Position numbers and translations under genes: made by a program. Under the pieces are notes generated by a model. That model saw only the letters and a program-made list of their open reading frames with translations. It was not told the origin of the DNA and did no database searches. Positions 26,503-35,148 of a DNA stretch of 64,000 bases are shown here, piece after piece. How positions within the stretch are numbered: the first letter of the stretch is position 1; the number at the start of each line of letters is the position of its first letter. The stretch spans positions 1,116,001 through 1,180,000 of the forward strand of contig NZ_CP040786.1 in assembly GCF_021922925.1 (NCBI RefSeq), given 5' to 3'. Source of the DNA: Clavibacter phaseoli (GTDB lineage Bacteria > Actinomycetota > Actinomycetes > Actinomycetales > Microbacteriaceae).

Positions 26503-27597
26503 TCAGTACCTCACTCGCGGGTCGATGAGCGCCGCGACGACGTCGACGATGAAGTTGGTCACGGCCACGATCACGGCCAGCAGCGCCACGATGCCCTGCA
26601 CGGCCACGAAGTCGCGCGCCGCCAGGTACTGCGCGAGCTGGAAGCCGAGGCCCCGCCACTCGAACGTGGTCTCCGTGAGCACCGCGCCGCCGAGCATCAC
26701 GGCGATCTGCAGGCCGACGACCGTGATGATCGGGATGAGGGCGGGCTTCAGCGCGTGCCGGGTGGTGAGGCGGAACTCGCCGACGCCGCGCGAGCGGGCC
26801 GCGTCCACGTACTCGGTGCCGAGCGTGGAGATGACGTTGGTGCGCACGAGCCGCAGGAAGATGCCCGCGGTCAGGAGCCCCAGCGCGAGCGCCGGCAGCA
26901 CCGCGTGCTCGAGCACGTCGCTCACGGCGGTGGGGCTGCCGAGGCGGATCGCGTCGATCAGGTAGATGCCGGTCGGGTTCTCGAGCCGGCCGAGAGCGAC
27001 CTCCACGCGGGTGTCCGCGCGGCCGGACAGCGGCAGGATCCCGAGCCAGACGGAGAAGACGAGCTTCAGCAGCAGGCCCGCGAAGAAGACGGGCGTGGCG
27101 TAGGCGAGGATCGCGAGGATCCGCAGCACGGCGTCGGGCGTGCGGTCCTTGAAGTAGGCGGCGACGAGGCCGAGCGGGATGCCGATGAGGAACGCGACGA
27201 GGAGCGAGTAGACGACGAGCTCGAGCGTGGCCGAGCCGTACTGCAGCAGCACCTCGCTGATGAGCCGGTTGTCGGTGAGCGAGCGGCCGAAGTTGCCGGT
27301 GGCGATCTGGCCGAGGTACTCGAGGTACTGGACGATGATCGGCCGGTCGAACCCGGCGGTCGCGAGGCGCTCCTGCAGCTGCTCCGGCGTGAGGCGGTCG
27401 CCCACGGCGGCGGAGATCGGGTCGCCCACGATGCGCATGAGGAAGAAGACCAGCGTCACGAGGATGAACACGGTCGGGATGATGAGCACGGCGCGGATGA
27501 GGATGTACTGGCCGAGCCCGATCCCCTGCTTCCGGGCCTTGGGCTGCTGCGCCCCGGGGGGCGCGGACGCGGGGGCGGCGTCCGGGATGACGGTCAC
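26503..27597 (-). CDS. Peptide ABC transporter permease (DppB-like)
   Basis: 364 aa from GTG 27597, with GAAAGG some ten bases upstream; the Pro/Ala-rich first 30 residues are cytoplasmic. The first helix (AVLIIPTVFILVTLVFFLM) is followed by the family motif RIVGDPISAAVGDRLTPEQL and later by ARSRGVGEFRLTTRHALKPA, the coupling loop of DppB-type permeases. The GDPISA stretch replaces the more common PGDP. The gap upstream contains a perfect 16-bp hairpin after the binding-protein gene. Subunit of the second peptide transporter. Confidence 0.94.
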   Translation of the reverse strand: MTVIPDAAPASAPPGAQQPKARKQGIGLGQYILIRAVLIIPTVFILVTLVFFLMRIVGDPISAAVGDRLTPEQLQERLATAGFDRPIIVQYLEYLGQIATGNFGRSLTDNRLISEVLLQYGSATLELVVYSLLVAFLIGIPLGLVAAYFKDRTPDAVLRILAILAYATPVFFAGLLLKLVFSVWLGILPLSGRADTRVEVALGRLENPTGIYLIDAIRLGSPTAVSDVLEHAVLPALALGLLTAGIFLRLVRTNVISTLGTEYVDAARSRGVGEFRLTTRHALKPALIPIITVVGLQIAVMLGGAVLTETTFEWRGLGFQLAQYLAARDFVAVQGIVALLAVIVAVTNFIVDVVAALIDPRVRY

Positions 27598-27692
27598 GGC
27601 GGATGGGCCTTTCGGGTCGTCGTGCGGGTGGTGCGTCGGGTCGATCGGGTCGGCGTGCCGCCGCGGGTGGCGGACCACCGCCGGTGGCAGAG

Positions 27693-27728
27693 GGATGGGG
27701 CGTCCCGCCGCAGCGGGACGCCCCATCC
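27693..27728 (-). terminator. Hairpin between the second binding-protein gene and its permease gene
   Basis: Perfect 16-bp arms (27693-27708 and 27713-27728) with a 4-base loop, 42 bp after the binding-protein stop. Same position and likely role as the hairpins at 12546-12616: stabilising the binding-protein mRNA or ending part of the transcripts. Confidence 0.78.
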
Positions 27729-27769
27729 GTGGAGGTCGTCAGTCTAGGAGACGCCCTCCGTCGGGCCGG

Positions 27770-29425
27770 CTAGCCCTTGGTGATCGGCGCGTAGCGGAAC
27801 TTGAAGGAGGCGTCGAGCGTCACGCCCTTCACGTCCTTGCCGGCCACCGCGACCTGCGAGCCCTGGAGCAGGGGCAGGGTCGGCAGGTCGGCGGCGACGT
27901 CGTCCTGGATCTGGCCGATGATCTCGGCGCGCTTCGTGGCGTCCGCCTCCGACAGCTGCTGCGTGATGAGGTCCGTCACGGTGGGGTTGTCGTAGTGGTT
28001 CTTCACGAAGGACTGCGGGGAGAAGAACGGCGTGAGGTAGTTGTCCGCGTCCGAGTAGTCGGGGAACCAGCCGAGCTGGTACGCCGGGTACTCGTCGTTG
28101 ACGCGGGCCTTGCTGTACTGGTCCCAGATCGTGGACTGCAGGTTGACCTGGAACAGGCCGGTCGCCTCGAGCTGCTGCTTGATGAGCGAGTACTCGTCGT
28201 CCGAGCCGGCGCCGTAGTGGTCCGGGTTGAACTGGAGCTGCAGCGCGACCGGCGTCTGCACGCCCGCGTCGGATAGGGCCTTCGCGGCCTTGTCCGCGTC
28301 GGGTCCGCCGTCGCCGTCGCCGTACAGGCCCTTGAGCGCCTCGTTGGCGCCGGAGAGGCCGTCGGCCACGTAGGAGTAGAGCGGCGTGTAGGTGCCGTTG
28401 TAGACCTGGGTCGACAGCTCCTCGCGGTCGATGAGGTCGGCGGCCGCCTGGCGCACCGCGAGGGCCTTGGCCTCGTCGGCCTCGCCCGTGCTCTTGCCGA
28501 AGGGCTGCGTGTTCAGGTTGAACGTGATGTAGCGGATCTCGCCGCCGGGGCCGTCGATGACCTGGACGGAGTCGTCCTTCTTGAGGTCGGCGATGTCGGT
28601 CGCGCCGAGCGAGCGGCCCGCGACGTCGATCTCGCCGTTCTGCACGGCGAGCTTCATGGTGGTCTCGTCCGCGTAGTAGCGCGCGGTCACGCCGCCGTTC
28701 TCGGCCTTCGGCAGGACGCCCTGGTAGTCGGCGTTCGGCGCGTAGGCGACGAGCTGGTTGAGCTGGAAGTCGGTGATGACGTACTGGCCCGCGAAGGCGT
28801 TCGCCGAGACGATGTCGGCCGGGTCGGCCAGCGCGTCGGCCGGGAAGACCTCCTCGTCGACGATGGGGCCGGCGGGGCTGGAGAGCACCTGCTCGAAGGT
28901 CTGGTCGTTCGCGGTCTTCAGCGTGAAGACGACGGTGGTGTCGTCGGGCGCCGCGACGGACTCGACGTTCGCGAGGAGCGACGACGGGCCGTTGCCGTTG
29001 TCGGCGCCGTTGGCCGCGATGGTCGCGATGCGGTCGAACGTGAACTTGACGTCGCTCGCGGTGAGCGCGTGGCCGTTCGCGAACTTCAGGTCGGGCTTCA
29101 GCTCGACCGTGAACTCGTTCGGCGAGGTGTACTCGCCGGAGACGGCGAGGTCGGGCTCGACGTCCGGGCTGCCGTAGGGGCTGTTGAACAGGAACGGGTA
29201 GACCTGGTTCTGCACCGCGAACGAGCCGTTGTCGTAGGAGCCGGCCGGGTCGAGCGAGAGGACCTTGTCGGTCGTGCCGACGACGATGGAGCCGCCGCCT
29301 GTCGCGCCGTCCTCGGCGAGCGGGTCGCCGGATCCGCCGGAGCAGCCGGCGAGGACGAGGGCCGCGGCGGAGAACCCGGCCGTGGCGAGCAGGACGCGTG
29401 AGCGCCTCGTGAATGCGGACGTCAT
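27770..29425 (-). CDS. Peptide ABC transporter substrate-binding lipoprotein
   Basis: 551 aa. A basic N-terminus and hydrophobic core (RSRVLLATAGFSAAALVLAGC) end in the lipobox LAGC, giving a lipid-anchored extracellular protein. The SBP family 5 body shows VLSLDPAGSYDNGSFAVQ, then ALTASDVKFTFDRI and VRQAAADLIDREEL, all typical of dipeptide/oligopeptide-binding proteins. The ATG at 29425 follows AAAGAGGC at suitable distance. It heads the minus-strand operon for the second transporter. Compared with the first system it belongs to the same family but the two proteins differ strongly outside the motifs, so they likely bind different ligands. Confidence 0.95.
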   Translation of the reverse strand: MTSAFTRRSRVLLATAGFSAAALVLAGCSGGSGDPLAEDGATGGGSIVVGTTDKVLSLDPAGSYDNGSFAVQNQVYPFLFNSPYGSPDVEPDLAVSGEYTSPNEFTVELKPDLKFANGHALTASDVKFTFDRIATIAANGADNGNGPSSLLANVESVAAPDDTTVVFTLKTANDQTFEQVLSSPAGPIVDEEVFPADALADPADIVSANAFAGQYVITDFQLNQLVAYAPNADYQGVLPKAENGGVTARYYADETTMKLAVQNGEIDVAGRSLGATDIADLKKDDSVQVIDGPGGEIRYITFNLNTQPFGKSTGEADEAKALAVRQAAADLIDREELSTQVYNGTYTPLYSYVADGLSGANEALKGLYGDGDGGPDADKAAKALSDAGVQTPVALQLQFNPDHYGAGSDDEYSLIKQQLEATGLFQVNLQSTIWDQYSKARVNDEYPAYQLGWFPDYSDADNYLTPFFSPQSFVKNHYDNPTVTDLITQQLSEADATKRAEIIGQIQDDVAADLPTLPLLQGSQVAVAGKDVKGVTLDASFKFRYAPITKG

Positions 29426-29578
29426 GTTCCGAGTGCCTCTTTCATGAAGGGGATTCGCGCCCGCGCATCGGGAAGACACGGACGCTGTGCTGTGCATGAT
29501 TTCTAACACACGGGAAACAGCAGCCCGGACCCCGGGGAGGCGCGGGGACGCTTCTTCACACGAATGAAACATGGCCCG

Positions 29579-29597
29579 CGCGACGGGATCCGTCGCG
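29579..29597 (-). terminator. Hairpin after dnaG
   Basis: Perfect 8-bp arms CGCGACGG and CCGTCGCG with a 3-base loop, 29 bp beyond the dnaG stop on the minus strand. Confidence 0.55.
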
Positions 29598-29625
29598 GGG
29601 CGCGGTCGACGCGGACGGATCGCGC

Positions 29626-31518
29626 CTACTCGCGGAGCGCCCGGCGCTCGGCCTCGACCTGCATGAGCTCGCGCTGGATCTCCTGGTACCGCTCGCGCTC
29701 GTGGGTCGCGTCGGTGCGCTGCAGCCGCCCGATGAGGTCGGCCTTGCGGCGCAGGAGGTCGCGCCCGACGAGCTCCGCCGTGACGCCCTTCACGTAGACG
29801 GCGAGCTTGTCCGCGTCGCCGCGGTTCGGCAGCGGCGCGACGCCCAGCTGCTTCACGAGCGTCGCGAACGACTCCGGCACCTCGAGGGCGACGCGCGACA
29901 GCCAGTCCGCGCCGCCGAGGGCGTCCATGCTGCCGATGACGCCGTCGCGGACGACCGCGAGGCTCTCGTTGACGAAGGTGACCTGCGCGGCGCGCATGAC
30001 GAGGTCGTTCCCGACGAGCTCGGGGTGCTGCAGCATCGCCATGAGGGCGTCGCGCTCGAGGCGGGTCGCGAGGTCGGTCGGGAGGTCCATGAGCGACATG
30101 GATCGGGACGCGTCGCCGGCGCCGTCGTCGTCCGGGCCGTGCCCGCCCTGCGCGTGGCGGCCCTGCGGCGCTCCGCCCGAGCGGTCGGCGCCGTCGGCGG
30201 GCATGCTGCGGCCCGCGGTCTGGACGGCGCGGCCCACCTCGGTGAGGTCCATGCCGAGCCAGCCGGCGAGCTCGCGCGCGTAGCCGGGGCGGAGCGACGG
30301 GTCGCGGATGTCGGCGACCACGGGCGCGGCGGCCCGGAGCGCGGCGACCCGGCCCTCGACGGTGTCGAGGTCGTGGTCGGCGAGGATCTGCTTGATCGCG
30401 AACTCGAACATGGGCTTCTTGCCCTGGATCATGCGGCGCACGGCGTCGTCGCCGCGCGTCAGGCGGAGGTCGCAGGGATCCAGTCCCTCGGGCCCGACCG
30501 CGACGTAGGTCTGCGCGGCGAACCGGCGCTCCTCGGAGAACGCGCGCATGGCGGCCTTCTGCCCGGCGGCGTCGGGGTCGAACGTGAAGACGACCTCGCC
30601 GAGGCCGCTGTCGTCGCCGAGCACGCGACGGAGCACCTTGATGTGGTCGACGCCGAACGAGGTGCCGCACGTGGCGACCGCGGTGGTCACGCCCGCGAGG
30701 TGGCACGCCATGACGTCGGTGTAGCCCTCGACCACGACGACCTGGCGGCCGCGGCTCACGTCGCGCTTGGCGAGGTCGAGCCCGTAGAGCACGGAGCTCT
30801 TGTGGTAGACGGGCGTCTCGGGGGTGTTGAGGTACTTCGGGCCCTTGTCGTCCTCGCGCAGGCGGCGCGCGCCGAAGCCGACGGTGGCGCCCGTGAGGTC
30901 GCGGATGGGCCACACCAGCCGGCCGCGGAACCGGTCGTAGGCGCCGCGGTCGCCCTGGCTGAGGAGACCGGCGGTCACGAGCTCGGCCTCCGTGTACCCC
31001 TTGGCCTTCAGGTGCGAGGACAGCGCGTCCCAGCTCTGCGGGGCGAAGCCGACGCCGAACCGCTGCGCCGCGCCCTGGTCGAAGCCGCGCTCCCCGAGGA
31101 AGGTGCGGCCGATCTCCGCCTCCTCGGACCCGAGCTGCTCGACGAAGAACTCCGCGGCCGCCTCGTTCGCGCCGAGGAGCCGGGAGCGGTTGCCCTGGTC
31201 GGTGGCGGCCTGGCCGTCCTCGTAGTGGAGCTGGTAGCCGATCCGCTGCGCCATGCGCTCGACGGCCTCGGCGAACGTCACGTGGTCCATGCGCTGCAGG
31301 AACGTGTAGACGTCCCCGCCCTCGCCGCAGCCGAAGCAGTGGTAGAAGCCGACCTGCGGCCGAACATGGAAGCTCGGGGTGCGCTCGTCGTGGAAGGGGC
31401 AGAGGCCCTTCAGGGAACCGACGCCGGCGGACTTGAGGGTGACGTACTCCCCCACGACGTCGCCCAGGTTGACCCGGGAGCGGACCTCGTCGATGTCGCT
31501 CTTGCGGATCAGGGCCAT
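29626..31518 (-). CDS. dnaG: DNA primase
   Basis: 630 aa, normal for actinobacteria. It makes RNA primers at the replication fork. The N-terminal zinc ribbon has Cys40, His43, Cys61 and Cys64 (CPFHDERTPSFHV and YHCFGCGEGGD). The catalytic Toprim region contains VVVEGYTDVMACH (Glu) and FTFDPDAAGQKA (acidic DxD). The C-terminal ~180 residues are the helicase-interaction part after a Gly/Asp-rich linker. The ATG at 31518 has no ribosome-binding site but TAGGAT stands exactly six bases upstream, so the mRNA is probably leaderless. It follows dus and dgt in the same direction, with 61 bp after dgt. Confidence 0.98.
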   Translation of the reverse strand: MALIRKSDIDEVRSRVNLGDVVGEYVTLKSAGVGSLKGLCPFHDERTPSFHVRPQVGFYHCFGCGEGGDVYTFLQRMDHVTFAEAVERMAQRIGYQLHYEDGQAATDQGNRSRLLGANEAAAEFFVEQLGSEEAEIGRTFLGERGFDQGAAQRFGVGFAPQSWDALSSHLKAKGYTEAELVTAGLLSQGDRGAYDRFRGRLVWPIRDLTGATVGFGARRLREDDKGPKYLNTPETPVYHKSSVLYGLDLAKRDVSRGRQVVVVEGYTDVMACHLAGVTTAVATCGTSFGVDHIKVLRRVLGDDSGLGEVVFTFDPDAAGQKAAMRAFSEERRFAAQTYVAVGPEGLDPCDLRLTRGDDAVRRMIQGKKPMFEFAIKQILADHDLDTVEGRVAALRAAAPVVADIRDPSLRPGYARELAGWLGMDLTEVGRAVQTAGRSMPADGADRSGGAPQGRHAQGGHGPDDDGAGDASRSMSLMDLPTDLATRLERDALMAMLQHPELVGNDLVMRAAQVTFVNESLAVVRDGVIGSMDALGGADWLSRVALEVPESFATLVKQLGVAPLPNRGDADKLAVYVKGVTAELVGRDLLRRKADLIGRLQRTDATHERERYQEIQRELMQVEAERRALRE

Positions 31519-31524
31519 TGGCTT

Positions 31525-31530
31525 ATCCTA
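31525..31530 (-). promoter_or_regulatory. -10 element TAGGAT of dnaG
   Basis: TAGGAT, AAGCCA, then the dnaG ATG; no Shine-Dalgarno. Predicts transcription from the A of the start codon. Confidence 0.6.
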
Positions 31531-31535
31531 CGTCC

Positions 31536-31579
31536 GGCCCCCGGCGCGATCCGGGGCCAGCGACCGCCCGACGCGGGCG
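31536..31579 (-). terminator. Hairpins in the dgt-dnaG gap
   Basis: GGCCCCCGG (31536-31544) pairs with CCGGGGCC (31551-31558) with one bulge, and CGCCCG/CGGGCG (31565-31570, 31574-31579) forms a second small hairpin right after the dgt stop. Weak but consistent with separate dnaG transcription. Confidence 0.45.
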
Positions 31580-32854
31580 TCAGAAGACCGGACGCGCGCA
31601 CAGGCGCTCGTACCAGGCGATGGCCGACTGGTCGGTGAGGCTGGCGACCTGGTCGACGATCACGCGCTTGCGGGCGCCGTCGTCCTCTGCCTCGCGCCAG
31701 TCGCCCGCGAAGCCCGGGTCGAGCTCGTCGGCGCCGCGCGCGTGCAGCGCGTCCGCGAGGCCCGCGAGCACCTCGCGCTGCCGCGCGTAGATGGGCTGGC
31801 GCGTGTTCTTCGACATGACGAACGCCGCGACGATGCCCTTGAGCACCGCGATCTCCGCCTGGATGGCGCGGGGCACCACGACGTGCGCGCCGAAGCGGAT
31901 GAGGCTGCGGTCGGTGTGCGTGGCCCGCGTGAGCTGCGTGGCGGCGCCCGCGAACCGGCCGATGAGCTGGCTCGTGAGGTCCTTGAGCGCGGCCTGCGCG
32001 CCGCGGCCGCCGTCGTACTCGTCCACCCAGACGTCGAGGGAGTCGAGCCGGTCGAACGCCTGGATGAGCTCCTCGTGCGAGTGCGCGCCGCCGATCCACG
32101 CGACCATCGAGTCGACGAGCTCCTCGTGGTCGACCCGGGCGCCGAGCGTGCGCACGTCGACGTAGCCGCCGACGATGGCGTCCTCGAAGTCGTGGACGGA
32201 GTAGGCGATGTCGTCGCTGAGGTCCATGACCTCCGCCTCGATGCAGCGCCGGCCCGCGGGCGCGCCCTCGCGCAGCCACTCGAACGCGGCCACGTCGTCG
32301 TCGTAGAAGCCGAACTTGCCGCGGCCGGACGGGTCGGGCACCGACTGCGAGCTCGGCCACGGGTACTTGCAGCTCGCGTCGAGGCTGGCGCGCGTGAGGT
32401 TGAGCCCGTACGGGCGGCCCTCCGGCCCGATGACCTTGGGCTCCAGCCGCGTGAGCAGCCGCAGGGTCTGCGCGTTGCCCTCGAAGCCGCCGATGTCGGA
32501 CGCCCAGTCGTTGAGCGCCCGCTCGCCGTTGTGGCCGAAGGGCGGGTGGCCGATGTCGTGCGCGAGGCACGCGGTGTCGACCACGTCGGGATCCAGGTCG
32601 AGGCTCGAGGCGAGCTCGCGGCCCACCTGCGCCACCTCGAGGGAGTGCGTGAGGCGGTTGCGCGCGAAGTCGAGCCCGGCCATCGGGCTCAGCACCTGCG
32701 TCTTGGCGGCCAGGCGGCGCAGCGCGCTGGAGTGCAGGAGCCGGGCGCGGTCGCGCGCGAAGTCGCTGCGCCTCGACGAGTGCTGCTCCGGATACCAGCG
32801 CTCCGCGTCGGTCTCGCTGTACGTGGACCCCGTCGTCGTGCCCTCAGCCGCCAC
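31580..32854 (-). CDS. dgt: Deoxyguanosinetriphosphate triphosphohydrolase-like protein (HD domain)
   Basis: 424 aa from GTG 32854, eleven bases inside the end of dus. It cleaves dNTPs to deoxynucleosides and triphosphate. The HD metal site is intact: His70 in RLTHSLEV, His99-Asp100 in LAHDIGHPPFGHNGE, and a later Asp in VMDLSDDIAYSVHDFED. These match dGTPase-like HD hydrolases of the actinobacterial type that sit next to dnaG. GGGGAG about a dozen bases before the GTG may serve for initiation; translational coupling to dus is more likely. No truncation. Confidence 0.94.
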   Translation of the reverse strand: MAAEGTTTGSTYSETDAERWYPEQHSSRRSDFARDRARLLHSSALRRLAAKTQVLSPMAGLDFARNRLTHSLEVAQVGRELASSLDLDPDVVDTACLAHDIGHPPFGHNGERALNDWASDIGGFEGNAQTLRLLTRLEPKVIGPEGRPYGLNLTRASLDASCKYPWPSSQSVPDPSGRGKFGFYDDDVAAFEWLREGAPAGRRCIEAEVMDLSDDIAYSVHDFEDAIVGGYVDVRTLGARVDHEELVDSMVAWIGGAHSHEELIQAFDRLDSLDVWVDEYDGGRGAQAALKDLTSQLIGRFAGAATQLTRATHTDRSLIRFGAHVVVPRAIQAEIAVLKGIVAAFVMSKNTRQPIYARQREVLAGLADALHARGADELDPGFAGDWREAEDDGARKRVIVDQVASLTDQSAIAWYERLCARPVF

Positions 32855-34070
32855 TGTTGTGGATCTCCCCGTCCGCGATGTCCATCGCATCCTGCGCGTC
32901 GATGTCCCGGCTCTCGAGCCAGCGGTCCGGCAGCGCCGTGCGCTTCATGCTGCCCTGACGGCCGCGCGCGCCCTCGGCGCCCGCGCCCGGGTAGGGCTGG
33001 TCGCGGTCGAGGGTGGCGAGCAGGCCGTCGATCTCCTCCAGCGAGGACGCCGAGGCGAGCGCCGCCCGCAGGTCGCCGCCGACGGGGTACCCCTTGAAGT
33101 ACCAGGCCACGTGCTTGCGCGCGTCCCGGCAGCCGCGCTCCTCGCTCTCGAAGAACTCGGCGAGGAGCTCGACGTGGCGGCGGAACGTGTCGGCGACCTG
33201 GCCCTGCGACGGGTGCGCGCGGGGCGTGTCCGCGGGGTCGAGCCCGGCGGCGCGCGCGTGGAACGCGGCCGCGAGGTCGCCGAACAGCCAGGGGCGGCCG
33301 AGGCAGCCGCGGCCGACGACCACGCCGTCTGCGCCCGTCTCGTCCATCATCCGGATCGCGTCCTCCGCGGCCCAGATGTCGCCGTTGCCGAGCACCGGAA
33401 CGCTCGTCACGGTCTGCTTCAGCTTCGCGATGGCCGACCAGTCGGCGTGGCCGCTGTAGTAGTCCGCAGCCGTGCGCGCGTGCAGCGCGATGGACGCGAC
33501 GCCGGCGGCCTCGGCGGCGCGCCCGGCCTCGAGGTAGGTGAGGTGGTCGGCGTCGATGCCCTTGCGCATCTTCACGGTGAGCGGGATGTCGCCCGCCGCC
33601 TTCACGGCGCCCTCGACGATGTCGGTGAAGAGGCCGAGCTTCCACGGCAGAGCGGCTCCCCCGCCCTTGCGCGTGACCTTGGCCACGGGGCAGCCGAAGT
33701 TGAGGTCGATGTGGTCGGCCCGGTCCTCCGCGACGAGCATGGTGACGGCCTCGCGCACGGTCTTCGGATCCACCCCGTAGAGCTGGATGGAGCGCACCTT
33801 CTCCGACGGGTGGTGCGTGATGAGCCGCATGGACTCGGGCGTGCGCTCGACGAGGGCGCGGCTCGTGATCATCTCGCTGACGTAGAGGCCGGCGCCGAAC
33901 TCGCGGCACAGGCGCCGGAACGCGGTGTTGGTGATGCCCGCCATGGGGGCGAGCACCACGGGGACGTCGAGCGGGATGCCGCCGATGCGGAGGGCGGGCT
34001 CGGCGGCGGGCGCCGGGGCGCCGGGCGCGTCGGCCGCGGAGGGGACGGGGGCGAGGGTCGGAGAGGACAT
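32844..34070 (-). CDS. dus: tRNA dihydrouridine synthase (DusB family)
   Basis: 408 aa FMN enzyme that reduces uridines in tRNA D-loops. The N-terminal barrel begins VVLAPMAGITNTAFRRLC, the catalytic Cys127 is in LNFGCPVAKVTRKGGG, and FMN-phosphate binding is supplied by VVVGRGCLGRPWLF. A unique ~25-residue Pro/Ala-rich N-terminus precedes the barrel; a later start could be used. The family-typical length is 330-390. It heads the dus-dgt-dnaG order and overlaps dgt by 11 bp. Confidence 0.95.
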   Translation of the reverse strand: MSSPTLAPVPSAADAPGAPAPAAEPALRIGGIPLDVPVVLAPMAGITNTAFRRLCREFGAGLYVSEMITSRALVERTPESMRLITHHPSEKVRSIQLYGVDPKTVREAVTMLVAEDRADHIDLNFGCPVAKVTRKGGGAALPWKLGLFTDIVEGAVKAAGDIPLTVKMRKGIDADHLTYLEAGRAAEAAGVASIALHARTAADYYSGHADWSAIAKLKQTVTSVPVLGNGDIWAAEDAIRMMDETGADGVVVGRGCLGRPWLFGDLAAAFHARAAGLDPADTPRAHPSQGQVADTFRRHVELLAEFFESEERGCRDARKHVAWYFKGYPVGGDLRAALASASSLEEIDGLLATLDRDQPYPGAGAEGARGRQGSMKRTALPDRWLESRDIDAQDAMDIADGEIHNSGG

Positions 34071-34162
34071 GACGGCTCGATTCTCCCAGACGGGACGGCG
34101 GGCGGCGGACGCGGGGCGCGATCCCCGCGGGGACCAGGCGGCGGGCGCCTGGGGAGGGACGG

Positions 34163-34375
34163 TCAGATGGCCCGACCGGCGTCGATCGCGTCGCGGACGC
34201 GCGCGAGGTCGGCGGCCGGGGACGCGTCGTCCGCGGTCGCCGGGTCGGCCGTCGCGGCGCCGGGAACGAGGCACGCGTCGCCCTCGCAGGCGGCGGCGTC
34301 GGATGCGCCGAGCATCGTGAACGGGGACGGTGACGCGACGACGGGCAGCGTGCCGGTGGCGGGCGCCGCGCTCAT
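34163..34375 (-). CDS. Small acidic protein with a CEGDAC cysteine pair, coupled to a DsbA/FrnE gene
   Basis: 70 aa, no recognised family. Its ATG overlaps the stop of the upstream FrnE-like gene as ATGA, so it should be co-translated. A central CEGDACLVP motif (Cys30, Cys35) is flanked by Ala/Pro/Asp-rich, probably disordered segments; the C-terminal helix is DLARVRDAIDAGRAI. No signal peptide. Two cysteines four residues apart beside a thioredoxin-fold gene suggest a redox partner or metal-binding peptide, but this is only context. Small size means it could be missed by automated annotation. Confidence 0.7.
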   Translation of the reverse strand: MSAAPATGTLPVVASPSPFTMLGASDAAACEGDACLVPGAATADPATADDASPAADLARVRDAIDAGRAI

Positions 34376-35097
34376 CGCGCCGCCTCCTCGCCCGCGACGA
34401 CGCGGACGGTGTCGCCGTCGCGCGCGGCCAGCGCCTCGCCGAGCGCGGACGCGAAGACGGTCGGGTCCTGCGCGCCGGAGATGCCGAAGCGCTCGTCGAT
34501 CACGAAGAAGGGCACGCCCTGGATCCCGTACGCCATGGCCTGCGCCTGGTCGGCGCGGACGTCGTCCAGGTGCCGGTGCGTCTCGAGGGCCTCGCGCGCC
34601 TCGTCGGCGTCGAGGCCGACCTCGACCGCGAGCTCGACGAGGTCCGGCACGCGGCCCACGTGGCGCCCCTCGGTGAAGTACGCCTTCAGCAGCCGCTCCA
34701 CCATCTCGAGCTGCACGCCGCGCACGCGCGCCAGGTGCAGCAGCTCGTGGGCGAGGACGGTGTTCGTGTGCTGGAGCGCGTCGTAGTCGTAGGCGAGGCC
34801 CTCGGCGGCGGCGAGCCGGGTCATGTCGTCGAGCATGGTCGCGACGCGGTCGGCCGGGATGCCCTTGTGGCCCGCGAGGAAGTCGACCTCGGTGCCCTGG
34901 AAGTCGACCGGGGTGTCCGGTGCGAGCTCGAAGGAGCGGTAGGTGATCGCGATCTCCGGCGCACCCGGCGTCCGCTCGGCGAAGGCGCGCGCGCCGGCCT
35001 CGAAGCGCCGCTTGCCGACGTAGCACCACGGGCAGGCGATGTCCGACCAGACGTCGACGCGGATGGCGGGCAGGGCGGGGGCGGAGGAGTCGGTCAC
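34372..35097 (-). CDS. DsbA family oxidoreductase (FrnE-like)
   Basis: 241 aa from GTG 35097. The thioredoxin-fold active site is SDIACPWCYVGKRRFE with Cys22 and Cys25, and the cis-Pro loop is QGVPFFVIDERFGISGAQ, both typical of the FrnE/2-hydroxychromene-2-carboxylate isomerase branch of DsbA proteins. No signal peptide, so it acts in the cytoplasm, perhaps in the oxidative-stress response. No Shine-Dalgarno sequence is seen before the GTG. It is divergent from the YbaK gene with 51 bp between starts, across a GGGCAAC/GTTGCCC dyad. Confidence 0.92.
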   Translation of the reverse strand: MTDSSAPALPAIRVDVWSDIACPWCYVGKRRFEAGARAFAERTPGAPEIAITYRSFELAPDTPVDFQGTEVDFLAGHKGIPADRVATMLDDMTRLAAAEGLAYDYDALQHTNTVLAHELLHLARVRGVQLEMVERLLKAYFTEGRHVGRVPDLVELAVEVGLDADEAREALETHRHLDDVRADQAQAMAYGIQGVPFFVIDERFGISGAQDPTVFASALGEALAARDGDTVRVVAGEEAAR

Positions 35098-35101
35098 GGC
35101 T

Positions 35102-35144
35102 GGGCAACGCGTCGGGAAGGCGGGGCATTCCCGCGGTGTTGCCC
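35102..35144. promoter_or_regulatory. Symmetrical dyad GGGCAAC / GTTGCCC between divergent genes
   Basis: GGGCAAC (35102-35108) and GTTGCCC (35138-35144) are inverted around the middle of a 51-bp divergent gap. Each arm stands four bases from the start codon it faces, so the two genes share an identical GTTGCCC-N4-start arrangement. Could be an operator or a duplicated start-region signal. Confidence 0.4.
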
Positions 35145-35148
35145 GAGC

